DNA from: Anaerolineales bacterium Chloro_02
Lineage (GTDB): Bacteria; Chloroflexota; Anaerolineae; Anaerolineales; Anaerolineaceae
Assembly (NCBI GenBank): GCA_001603765.1
Contig: LUZV01000149.1
Span: 1-14,191 of the forward strand
DNA length: 14,191 nucleotides
Direction: 5' to 3'
Within the stretch, counting starts at the first letter, position 1, and each line of letters opens with the position of its first letter. The notes under the pieces are model-generated. The model was not told the DNA's origin. It did not search any database and saw only the letters and a program-made list of their open reading frames with translations. Below, one piece after another: positions 7,521 through 13,535 of the stretch. Both the position numbers and the translations under genes were made by a program.

Positions 7521-8452
7521 ATTTCCTCTTTTGGATCGGATTGCTCCGCCCCAACTCTGGTTTTACCAGCCAGGACTTCCCCGATAAACAGAGCGCCGGG
7601 CAGGCTGCCGATGAGCCAAACCAGACGCAGGATCAGAGCGAGCGAGATGCTGGCCGCGCTGGAAAGTCCGCCGAGCACAGTGTAGAGGTTTGTAATGGTG
7701 ACTTCCTGCAAGCCCAGCCCATTAATTGAAATCGGCAGTAAGCTGATAAAGTAGGTCAGGCTCCAAATCCCAGCGATCTGCCAAAGACTGAGAGTTTCGC
7801 CCATGCCTTCCACAAGGATGCGGATGATTAAGTAAATTGCTGCCTGATGAATGAAAGTGAAGCCAAGCGCCTTTAACAAAATCAGTGGATGCCTGGACCA
7901 GAAACGCAGGTCATCAAAGATTTTTTGGAAGCCTCTTTTTACCCGCGCGAAGATGGGCAGCGCCATGCCGCCTGCGGGCTGAAGCGCGGAATGAGCCTTG
8001 AGGTAAGCCGATAACGCCGGCAGTGAAAACGGAACCATCAGTGCCATGCCGGTCATGCCAACCAGACGGTCCACCACCAAAGACGCGGCAGCCAGGCTGG
8101 TGTTCAGCCCAAGCCGGACGGCACCAGCCAGGCGGAGCACATCCCCGCCGATAGTCGTTGGCAGTACGTTAGAACCAAAGAGCCCGGCAAAGGTGAGCTT
8201 CAGGCTGTCCGCCATGCTGAGGGTGGGAGTCTGATCTTTTAGAAGGGTGTACCAGCGACCAAATGTGGCAAAACGAGAAACAAAAACCAAGACCAATACC
8301 GCGGCGATGCGCCAGGCGGTTAACTGCCTGATGGTCTGCCAGGCTTCCAGCCAGCCAACCTGGCTTAAAAGGTAAACCATAACCGCGAGGGAAAGCAGTG
8401 TGCCCACCCAGCGGATAATGAGATTCAGTTGAGGTCTTCTTTTCACGGACAT
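7517..8452 (-). CDS. LPG-synthase-TM/YbhN-family membrane protein, possible lipid-sugar flippase
   Basis: A 311-residue polytopic membrane protein of the lysylphosphatidylglycerol-synthase transmembrane-domain family (Pfam PF03706, formerly UPF0104). Recognisable signatures are FGSNVLPTTIGGDVLR (92-107), an AVRLG...ASLVVDRLVG stretch (111-132) and LPISINGLGLQE (239-250), between hydrophobic helices around 13-32, 48-60, 133-148, 190-212, 223-243 and 268-292. It lacks the soluble aminoacyl-transferring domain of MprF, so lysyl transfer is not expected. In related proteins the domain occurs with GT2 enzymes (as in archaeal AglD), which suggests a role in lipid-linked sugar handling. I chose ATG 8452 because longer in-frame starts run into the divergent promoter region, and a TATAAT at 8474-8469 lies just upstream. 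GGCAGG is only a weak ribosome-binding site. It is coupled to the following membrane-protein gene by a GTGA overlap. Confidence 0.85.
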   Translation of the reverse strand: MSVKRRPQLNLIIRWVGTLLSLAVMVYLLSQVGWLEAWQTIRQLTAWRIAAVLVLVFVSRFATFGRWYTLLKDQTPTLSMADSLKLTFAGLFGSNVLPTTIGGDVLRLAGAVRLGLNTSLAAASLVVDRLVGMTGMALMVPFSLPALSAYLKAHSALQPAGGMALPIFARVKRGFQKIFDDLRFWSRHPLILLKALGFTFIHQAAIYLIIRILVEGMGETLSLWQIAGIWSLTYFISLLPISINGLGLQEVTITNLYTVLGGLSSAASISLALILRLVWLIGSLPGALFIGEVLAGKTRVGAEQSDPKEEM

Positions 8453-8468
8453 ATTCAGCCTGCCGGCA

Positions 8469-8474
8469 ATTATA
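8469..8474 (-). promoter_or_regulatory. -10 box (TATAAT) for the YbhN-like gene
   Basis: On the minus strand TATAAT occupies 8474-8469, 16 nt before the ATG at 8452. The predicted leader is about 10 nt. The -35 position (AAATCC around 8497-8492) is poor and falls inside the left arm of the neighbouring inverted repeat. Confidence 0.45.
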
Positions 8475-8491
8475 CAACAGTCAAACTGCGC

Positions 8492-8515
8492 GGATTTGTT
8501 ACAATTATCAAATCC
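8492..8515. repeat. Inverted repeat (7-bp arms, 10-nt loop) enclosing the -10 box of the flavin-reductase-like gene
   Basis: GGATTTG at 8492-8498 and CAAATCC at 8509-8515 are exact reverse complements. The 10-nt centre (8499-8508) contains TACAAT at 8500-8505, the best plus-strand -10 candidate; no good -35 lies 17 nt before it. A repressor bound here would cover both the plus-strand -10 and the minus-strand -35 position. Operator function is inferred from placement. Confidence 0.45.
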
Positions 8516-8521
8516 AAAAAC

Positions 8522-8527
8522 GGAGGA
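8522..8527 (+). promoter_or_regulatory. Shine-Dalgarno sequence fixing the start of the flavin-reductase-like gene
   Basis: GGAGGA lies 4 nt before ATG 8532. It decides this start over an in-frame TTG at 8496, which lies within the inverted repeat and has no ribosome-binding site. Confidence 0.8.
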
Positions 8528-8531
8528 AGAA

Positions 8532-9089
8532 ATGACATTATCGAAAATTGACCCCCTGGACTTTTCTGTAAACACCCATGCCCTTTTTCACCGTCAGGCG
8601 GTGTTGCTAACCTGCGGAGATTTTAATCAACACGATTACAACTGCATGACCATTGGCTGGGGGTTGTTCGGCACGATGTGGAGCGTTCCCGCGGCGTTAG
8701 TTGTGGTGCGCCCGAGTCGGTTTACCTACGAATTCATGGAACGCTTTGAGGACTTCACGCTCACCGCATTCCCGCCTGAGTTCAAAAAAGACCTGGCGTA
8801 CCTCGGCAGCCATTCCGGGCGGGATGAAGACAAGCTCTCGAAAACGGCTTTAACCCCGATCGCGGCAGACCTGATTAATTCGCCGACGTTTTTACAGGCT
8901 CAGTTGAGCGTTGAGTGCCGGAAAATTTACTTCACGGATTACAAACCTGAGCAATTCCTGGCGCCGTTCATCCACGAGAAATATGACGGCGGAGATTACC
9001 ATCGACTTTATTATGGCGAAATTCTGCAAATAAAAGGTACCAGCAAATTCACCAACCCGGCAGCTGAGCATCAGTCTTCCTTCAGATAA
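8532..9089 (+). CDS. Flavin-reductase-like domain protein (FMN-binding split barrel)
   Basis: A 185-residue cytoplasmic protein of the flavin-reductase-like/DIM6-NTAB family (PF01613), expected to bind FMN and perhaps reduce flavin with NAD(P)H. Signatures are the N-terminal FHRQAVLLTCGD, then NCMTIGWGLFGTMWSVPA, VVRPSRFTYEFMERFEDFTL and SGRDEDKLSKTALTP, in the family's usual order; the C-terminal half carries LSVECRKIYFTDYKPEQF and a YHRLYYGEIL strand near the end. Many family members have no known substrate, so the reaction is not assigned. The gene is divergent from the YbhN-like gene across 79 nt and is followed by 107 nt before the next gene, with no obvious terminator hairpin. It looks monocistronic. 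An inverted repeat around its -10 suggests specific regulation. Confidence 0.87.
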   Translation: MTLSKIDPLDFSVNTHALFHRQAVLLTCGDFNQHDYNCMTIGWGLFGTMWSVPAALVVVRPSRFTYEFMERFEDFTLTAFPPEFKKDLAYLGSHSGRDEDKLSKTALTPIAADLINSPTFLQAQLSVECRKIYFTDYKPEQFLAPFIHEKYDGGDYHRLYYGEILQIKGTSKFTNPAAEHQSSFR

Positions 9090-9141
9090 TGTTGGTTTAA
9101 GGATGCCTGCCAGTTTTGCGGAATGATTTTGAATTGTCCTA

Positions 9142-9170
9142 TTAAAAATGCCCATTATTGGCGTTATAAT
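9142..9170 (+). promoter_or_regulatory. Predicted promoter of the mutase-subunit/meaB/aspS operon
   Basis: A consensus TATAAT lies at 9165-9170, with TTAAAA at 9142-9147 (4 of 6 matches) at 17-nt spacing. Transcription would start near 9177 and give a leader of about 20 nt that contains the AAGGAG at 9186-9191. No cobalamin riboswitch fits in so short a leader. Confidence 0.55.
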
Positions 9171-9185
9171 CAAACCGACAACAAA

Positions 9186-9191
9186 AAGGAG
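9186..9191 (+). promoter_or_regulatory. Shine-Dalgarno sequence of the B12-binding mutase subunit gene
   Basis: AAGGAG lies 5 nt before the ATG at 9197, an excellent spacing that fixes the start of the first gene of the operon. Confidence 0.8.
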
Positions 9192-9196
9192 TATCA

Positions 9197-9607
9197 ATGA
9201 CCGAGAGAAAAATCCGCGTATTGATTGCCAAGCCCGGGCTGGATGGACACGACCGGGGCGCAAAAGTGGTGGCGCGCGCGCTGCGGGATGACGGCATGGA
9301 AGTCATCTACACTGGTTTGCGCCAAACGCCCGAAATGATTGCTGAAGCCGCGCTGCAAGAGGATGTTGACGCGGTTGGTCTCTCTATCCTTTCAGGAGCG
9401 CATAACGCCCTTGTACCAAAAATTGTCGACAACATCAGGGCAAACGGTCAAACGGATGTGGTCATCTTCCTGGGCGGAATTATCCCTGAAGATGACATCC
9501 CAGCGCTGCTCGAAAAAGGCGTTTTCAAAATCTACGGTCCCGGAACCGATACTCGTCAGGTCTGCAGCGATATCCGCTCTGCGGTCAAAACGAAAGCGCA
9601 GGCATGA
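9197..9607 (+). CDS. Methylmalonyl-CoA mutase-type B12-binding subunit
   Basis: A free-standing 136-residue cobalamin-binding subunit. Such subunits pair with a separate large subunit to form acyl-CoA mutases that interconvert methylmalonyl-CoA and succinyl-CoA (or isobutyryl-CoA and butyryl-CoA). The base-off B12 signature is complete: DGHDRG at 16-21, with His18 as the expected lower ligand of cobalt, then S63-I-L65 and GG at 93-94. IRVLIAKPGLDGHDRG at the N-terminus and GLSILSGAH are close to the methylmalonyl-CoA mutase consensus. There is no catalytic large subunit in the window, so the substrate cannot be decided here. The stop overlaps the start of the MeaB gene (ATGA), consistent with partner function. 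Methylmalonyl-CoA mutase is the most likely identity; isobutyryl-CoA mutase small subunit is the alternative. Confidence 0.92.
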   Translation: MTERKIRVLIAKPGLDGHDRGAKVVARALRDDGMEVIYTGLRQTPEMIAEAALQEDVDAVGLSILSGAHNALVPKIVDNIRANGQTDVVIFLGGIIPEDDIPALLEKGVFKIYGPGTDTRQVCSDIRSAVKTKAQA

Positions 9608-10638
9608 GTTCAGAGTTAATCCATTCGCTGAGAAAGGGCAACAGACTTGCCCTTTCTCGCGTTTTGAGCCAGGTTGAGGACGGCACAAAAGCAAGCCAGG
9701 CGATTCTGGAGAAATTATTCCGCGCCACTGGCAGCGCGCACAAAATTGGGATTACGGGTCCTCCCGGTTCAGGCAAGAGCACCCTGGTCAACGGTCTGGC
9801 TCGCGAGCTGCGCCGCCGGGAGCCGCAGCTAAAAGTTGCCATTATCGCCGTGGATCCTTCCAGCCCTTTCACCGGCGGCGCGATCCTGGGGGATCGCGTG
9901 CGCATGCTCGATTTGCAGGGCGATAATCAGATTTTTATCCGCTCCATGGCGTCTCGCGGAGCCCTTGGCGGGCTGGCGGAGCAAACCGAAGGTTTAAGTC
10001 AGGTTTTCGACGCGGCTGGATACGGTTTTATTTTGATCGAAACCGTCGGCGCGGGTCAATCCGAAGTGGATGTTGTCAACCTCGCTCATACAACCATCGT
10101 CGTTGACACTCCCGGCATGGGAGATGATATCCAGTCAATCAAAGCTGGAATACTGGAAATTGCTGACATTTTGGTCGTCAATAAAGCGGATCGCCCCGGA
10201 GCGGATCAAAGCGCCGCTCACCTTAGAAACATGGTTGAAATGGGGTACGCAGCTGATTATTCGGCTGGTAAGCATCTTCTCAGTGGGTCTTTAAGTGCTT
10301 CCACGGGGGTAGTCACACCTGCCGGGTGGATTCCGCCGGTGCTTAAGACAATCGCGAGTGAGTTTCAGGGGATCAGCGAACTGAGCGATGCCGTCCTGGC
10401 GCATGCCGCTTACCTGCGCCAAAGCGGACAGTGGCATGCCAAAGATGAAGCCGCCATCCGCGCGAACATCCGCCGCCTGGTGACAGCAGAACTGATTGGC
10501 GAGTTTCGTCAAACCGTGCCCGCGGAGCTGATGGAGGCTCTGGTAATAAAAGTTCAACAGCGTGAGCTTGCGCCGAATGAGGCAGTTCGCGAATTATTAG
10601 CGTATAATCGAATTAACTCTTTGAAATCATCGGAGTAG
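9604..10638 (+). CDS. meaB: MeaB/ArgK-family GTPase chaperone of a B12-dependent mutase
   Basis: G3E-family P-loop GTPase that protects and reloads adenosylcobalamin in acyl-CoA mutases. The 344-residue protein (relatives are about 330) has the P-loop GPPGSGKS at 52-59 and AVDPSSPFTGGAILGDRVRM at 82-101. These are followed by IRSMASRGALGGLA (112-125), ETVGAGQSEVDVV (146-158), VVDTPGMGDDIQSIKAGI (166-183) and the guanine-specificity motif NKAD at 193-196. All key motifs are intact. The C-terminal helical part fits the dimerisation arm of MeaB. Its ATG overlaps the stop of the B12-binding subunit, so it is translationally coupled to its likely client, and aspS starts 5 nt after its stop. The older ArgK name refers to a transport-kinase role that is not supported for this family. 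Confidence 0.95.
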   Translation: MSSELIHSLRKGNRLALSRVLSQVEDGTKASQAILEKLFRATGSAHKIGITGPPGSGKSTLVNGLARELRRREPQLKVAIIAVDPSSPFTGGAILGDRVRMLDLQGDNQIFIRSMASRGALGGLAEQTEGLSQVFDAAGYGFILIETVGAGQSEVDVVNLAHTTIVVDTPGMGDDIQSIKAGILEIADILVVNKADRPGADQSAAHLRNMVEMGYAADYSAGKHLLSGSLSASTGVVTPAGWIPPVLKTIASEFQGISELSDAVLAHAAYLRQSGQWHAKDEAAIRANIRRLVTAELIGEFRQTVPAELMEALVIKVQQRELAPNEAVRELLAYNRINSLKSSE

Positions 10639-10643
10639 GAACA

Positions 10644-11963
10644 ATGGATAGAACCTCTATTAAAGACCTGAAGACAAAAATCGGTCAGCAGGTCACCCTG
10701 AAGGGCTGGCTGCAAACCCTGCGAGATCAAAAAAGCATGCAGTTCTTAATTTTACGCGACCGAACCGGTTTGGTTCAAATCGCGCATTGGAAAAAAGGCA
10801 ACCCTGAAATGGCGGAAGCGATTTCCACCCTGGGCACCGAATCGGCGCTGACAGTTACTGGAAAAGTTGTCGAGAATGAGGTCGTCAAACTCAGTGGGAT
10901 CGAGCTCCAACTGGAAAGCCTTGTCATTGAAAACAACGCGGAGCTTCCTCTGCCCTTCGAGCCCTTCTCCGACTCTCTGCCAGATCAAGACTACCGGATG
11001 GACTGGCGCTATCTGGACCTCAGACGCGAACGCAATCGCCTCATTTTTGAAATTCAAACCGCCATCGAACAAGCGATGCGCGAGTATTGGCTCCAAAATG
11101 GTTTCATCGAGATCCACTCCCCCAAGATTATGGGAGCGCCCAGCGAAAGCGGAGCGGAACTCTTTAAGGTTGATTATTTTGACCGCACTGCCTACCTGGC
11201 ACAGTCGCCTCAGTTCTTCAAACAAATGGCACAGGCGGCTGGCTTTGAGCGCATTTTCGAGATCGGACCAGTCTTCAGGGCTGACCCCTCTTTCACTTCG
11301 CGCCACATGACCGAATTTACCGGCGTCGACTTTGAAATTTCCTGGATCAACAGCCACGAAGATGTAATGGCTTTCACCGAAAAGTGGCTGGCACATGTCT
11401 ACCAGGCAGTGGACGACCGATTCCACGACGCCATCAAGGAATATTTTGATGTGGATTTACAAGTCCCGGCTGTGCCTTTCCCACGGTTGACTATGGCGGA
11501 AGCTTACCAAATTCTTAAGGGGATGGATTACAAACTCCCTCCTGAACGCAAGGGTGATCTTGACCCGGGCGCGGAACGCGCCTTGGGCGATTATGTCAAG
11601 AATACTTACGGCAATGACTTTGTATTCGTTAAGGACTGGCCCTTTACGGTGCGCCCCTTCTACCACATGCTCCACGAAGACAACCCCAATCTGACCAAGA
11701 GCTTCGACCTTTTGGGTCGCGGTCTTGAGATCACCACCGGAGCGCAGCGTGAACATCATTACGATAAGCTGGTAAAACAAGCTCTCGATAAGGGGCTGAC
11801 CCTTGAACCAATCCAAAATTATCTGAATTTCTTCCGCTACGGCTGCCCGCCGCACGGAGGACTGGGGCTGGGGTTGAGCCGCCTTTTGATGGTCATGCTT
11901 AATCTTCCCAGCATCCGCGATGCCGTTTACCTTTTCAGGGGACCCAATCGATTGGAGCCTTAG
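10644..11963 (+). CDS. aspS: Archaeal-type aspartyl-tRNA synthetase (AspS2)
   Basis: Class IIb aminoacyl-tRNA synthetase that attaches aspartate to tRNA. At 439 residues it lacks the large GAD insertion of ordinary bacterial AspRS (about 590 residues) and matches the short archaeal/eukaryotic type. Residues 1-105 form the OB-fold anticodon-binding domain (VTLKGWLQTLRD, FLILRDRTGLVQIAHWK). DWRYLDLRRERN at 120-131 and ESGAELFKVDYF at 168-179 follow. YLAQSPQFFKQ at 184-194 is the aspartate form of this segment; AsnRS has an SGQL-type motif there. Motif 2 is FEIGPVFRAD...TSRHMTEFTG from 205, and motif 3 is GLGLGLSRLLM near the C-terminus. Many bacterial AspRS of this type also charge tRNA-Asn with Asp for GatCAB; here the site equivalent to the discriminating Trp appears to be Ile36, by eye. 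TAGGA upstream is the ribosome-binding site. It lies in the middle of the operon. Confidence 0.92.
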   Translation: MDRTSIKDLKTKIGQQVTLKGWLQTLRDQKSMQFLILRDRTGLVQIAHWKKGNPEMAEAISTLGTESALTVTGKVVENEVVKLSGIELQLESLVIENNAELPLPFEPFSDSLPDQDYRMDWRYLDLRRERNRLIFEIQTAIEQAMREYWLQNGFIEIHSPKIMGAPSESGAELFKVDYFDRTAYLAQSPQFFKQMAQAAGFERIFEIGPVFRADPSFTSRHMTEFTGVDFEISWINSHEDVMAFTEKWLAHVYQAVDDRFHDAIKEYFDVDLQVPAVPFPRLTMAEAYQILKGMDYKLPPERKGDLDPGAERALGDYVKNTYGNDFVFVKDWPFTVRPFYHMLHEDNPNLTKSFDLLGRGLEITTGAQREHHYDKLVKQALDKGLTLEPIQNYLNFFRYGCPPHGGLGLGLSRLLMVMLNLPSIRDAVYLFRGPNRLEP

Positions 11964-11971
11964 GAGCAGCC

Positions 11972-12541
11972 ATGCCATACCTTTACGGTCACAACCTTCG
12001 CATCCGCGCATCAGAACGAACTGACATCCCGCTGTTTTTGCGCTGGATTAACGACCCCGACGTTGTCAGCAACCTTGAGACTTACGCGCCAATGGGAATC
12101 GAAGAGGAAGAAGCGTGGTTTACTGCCATGAAAAGCCGCCCTATCGACGAGCACAACCTCGTTATCGAAGTTCATCCTGATGGGCAGGATCAGGAATGGG
12201 TGGCTATCGGTAACATATCCTTTTTCCCGATCGATCAGATCGCCCGGTCTGTTGAAATCGGGATTATGATCGGTGAAAAGGATTATTGGAATAAAGGTTA
12301 CGGCACCGAAGCGATGCGCACGATGTACCGCTATGGCTTTGAGGTGCTCAACCTGAACCGCATCTGGCTCAGAGTGTACGATACCAATCCTCGCGCGAAG
12401 AGAGCATATGAAAAGGCAGGATTTGTATATGAAGGCACGATGCGCCAGGCGTTTTATAAACATGGACAGTACATTGATGCGCATGTCATGAGCATATTAA
12501 AATCAGATTGGATCGAAAGCCGAAAGGACGTTGCACACTGA
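11972..12541 (+). CDS. GNAT-family N-acetyltransferase, RimJ/RimL-like
   Basis: Predicted acetyl-CoA-dependent N-acetyltransferase of 189 residues, in the group that includes RimJ, RimL and SpeG (PF13302 type). It opens with LRIRASERTDIPLFLRWIND (9-28). The core strand carries EIGIMIGEKDYWNKGYGTEA (95-114), whose NKGYGTEA is the acetyl-CoA pyrophosphate-binding loop. RIWLRVYDTNPRAKRAYEKAGF (130-151) is the family's typical C-terminal signature. The substrate cannot be inferred: protein N-termini, small amines and antibiotics are all used in this group. GGAG directly overlaps the aspS stop, 8 nt before the ATG. Its TGA shares one base with the ATG of the PRPP synthetase gene (TGATG), so the two are probably coupled. 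Confidence 0.9.
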   Translation: MPYLYGHNLRIRASERTDIPLFLRWINDPDVVSNLETYAPMGIEEEEAWFTAMKSRPIDEHNLVIEVHPDGQDQEWVAIGNISFFPIDQIARSVEIGIMIGEKDYWNKGYGTEAMRTMYRYGFEVLNLNRIWLRVYDTNPRAKRAYEKAGFVYEGTMRQAFYKHGQYIDAHVMSILKSDWIESRKDVAH

Positions 12542-13530
12542 TGACCCCTGGTAAGACCCTTCACAGTTTGCTCTATGGTAATATTCGCCTATTTGCTGGA
12601 ACGGCATCACTCGATTTAGCTCAAGAGATTGCGGACAATCTTGGGCTGGAGCTTTGCGGTCGTGATGTCATTGAATTCACCAATGAGAATCTGTTTGTCA
12701 AGCTGCATGCTTCTGTGCGTGGGCAAGACTGCTATATCATCCAGACCACATCCATGCCCGTGCACCGCAACCTGATGGAGTTGCTCATCATGGCACAGAC
12801 CCTCAGGCTCGACTCTGCCGGACGCATCACCCTGGTTTTTCCATATATGTGTTACGGTCGCTCAGACCGCAAGGACCAACCGCGCGTCCCAATCACCGCA
12901 AAATTGGTGGCGCAAATGATGGAGGTGGCTGGCGCGGACCGCTACATCACCATGGACCTTCACGCTGGGCAAATTCAAGGGTTCTTTGATATCCCTGGGG
13001 ATGTGCTTTCCGCTTACCACATTCTAAAACCCCACCTGCTTGCAATGCTGCCCAACCTTACCAACCCGGTTCTGCTTACGGCAGATCTTGGTTTTGCCAA
13101 GCACGGCAGACGATATGCCCAGGCTCTGAATATTCCATTGGCTTTCATCGAAAAACGCCGCATCGACAATAAAGACCACACTCAGGCTCTAAACCTAATT
13201 GGCGATGTGTATGGTCGGGATGTGCTGTTGATTGACGATGAAATTGACACCGGTGGTTCAATTGTCCAGGCTGTGCAAGTGGCAAAGCTCAACGGCGCCA
13301 AAGATGTGTACGTAGTATTTATTCATCCTGTTCTCTCCCAAAACGCCTCCGAAAGACTGGCGGCTCTGCCAGTGAAACAATTCATTACTACCAACACCAT
13401 TCCAATGACAGCTGAGCAGCAAGCCCACTTTGGCGACCGATTGACAGTCATCAGCATTGGACCCCTCTTAGCAGAAGTTATCAAACGGGCGAATGAGGGC
13501 ACCAGCGTTGGAGCCATGTTCAATGAGTAA
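12541..13530 (+). CDS. prs: Ribose-phosphate pyrophosphokinase (PRPP synthetase), divergent form
   Basis: Makes 5-phosphoribosyl-1-pyrophosphate from ribose-5-phosphate and ATP for nucleotide, NAD, histidine and tryptophan synthesis. The 329-residue protein has the N-terminal LFAGTASLDLAQEIA and RGQDCYIIQTT...NLMELLIM (60-84). Next come YGRSDRKDQPRVPITAKLVA (105-124), TMDLHAGQIQGFFDIP with His141, the flexible-loop KRR at 205-207 and the PRPP loop DVLLIDDEIDTGGSI at 227-241. Several positions depart from the usual bacterial enzyme. The common FSDGE-type stretch is FTNENLF, the YARQDRK..REPISAK block is YGRSDRK..RVPITAK, and the DxGGxxRA block is DLGFAKHGRR. Catalytic residues appear kept, so activity is likely, but regulation could differ. 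I chose ATG 12541, which overlaps the preceding stop, over an in-frame TTG at 12508 inside the acetyltransferase gene. AAAGGA lies about 12 nt upstream. Confidence 0.9.
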   Translation: MTPGKTLHSLLYGNIRLFAGTASLDLAQEIADNLGLELCGRDVIEFTNENLFVKLHASVRGQDCYIIQTTSMPVHRNLMELLIMAQTLRLDSAGRITLVFPYMCYGRSDRKDQPRVPITAKLVAQMMEVAGADRYITMDLHAGQIQGFFDIPGDVLSAYHILKPHLLAMLPNLTNPVLLTADLGFAKHGRRYAQALNIPLAFIEKRRIDNKDHTQALNLIGDVYGRDVLLIDDEIDTGGSIVQAVQVAKLNGAKDVYVVFIHPVLSQNASERLAALPVKQFITTNTIPMTAEQQAHFGDRLTVISIGPLLAEVIKRANEGTSVGAMFNE

Positions 13531-13535
13531 ATAAA

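Noticed and set aside
8453..8575. Longer start for the YbhN-like gene at 8575
   Set aside because: The extra 41 residues are not membrane-like and overlap the start of the divergent flavin-reductase-like gene; ATG 8452 follows a TATAAT.
10752..11426. 224-codon minus-strand frame opposite aspS
   Set aside because: Shadow of the AspRS coding sequence; no recognisable protein motifs.
11457..12011. 184-codon minus-strand frame across the aspS/GNAT junction
   Set aside because: Antisense to two recognised genes, with no motif and no upstream signals.
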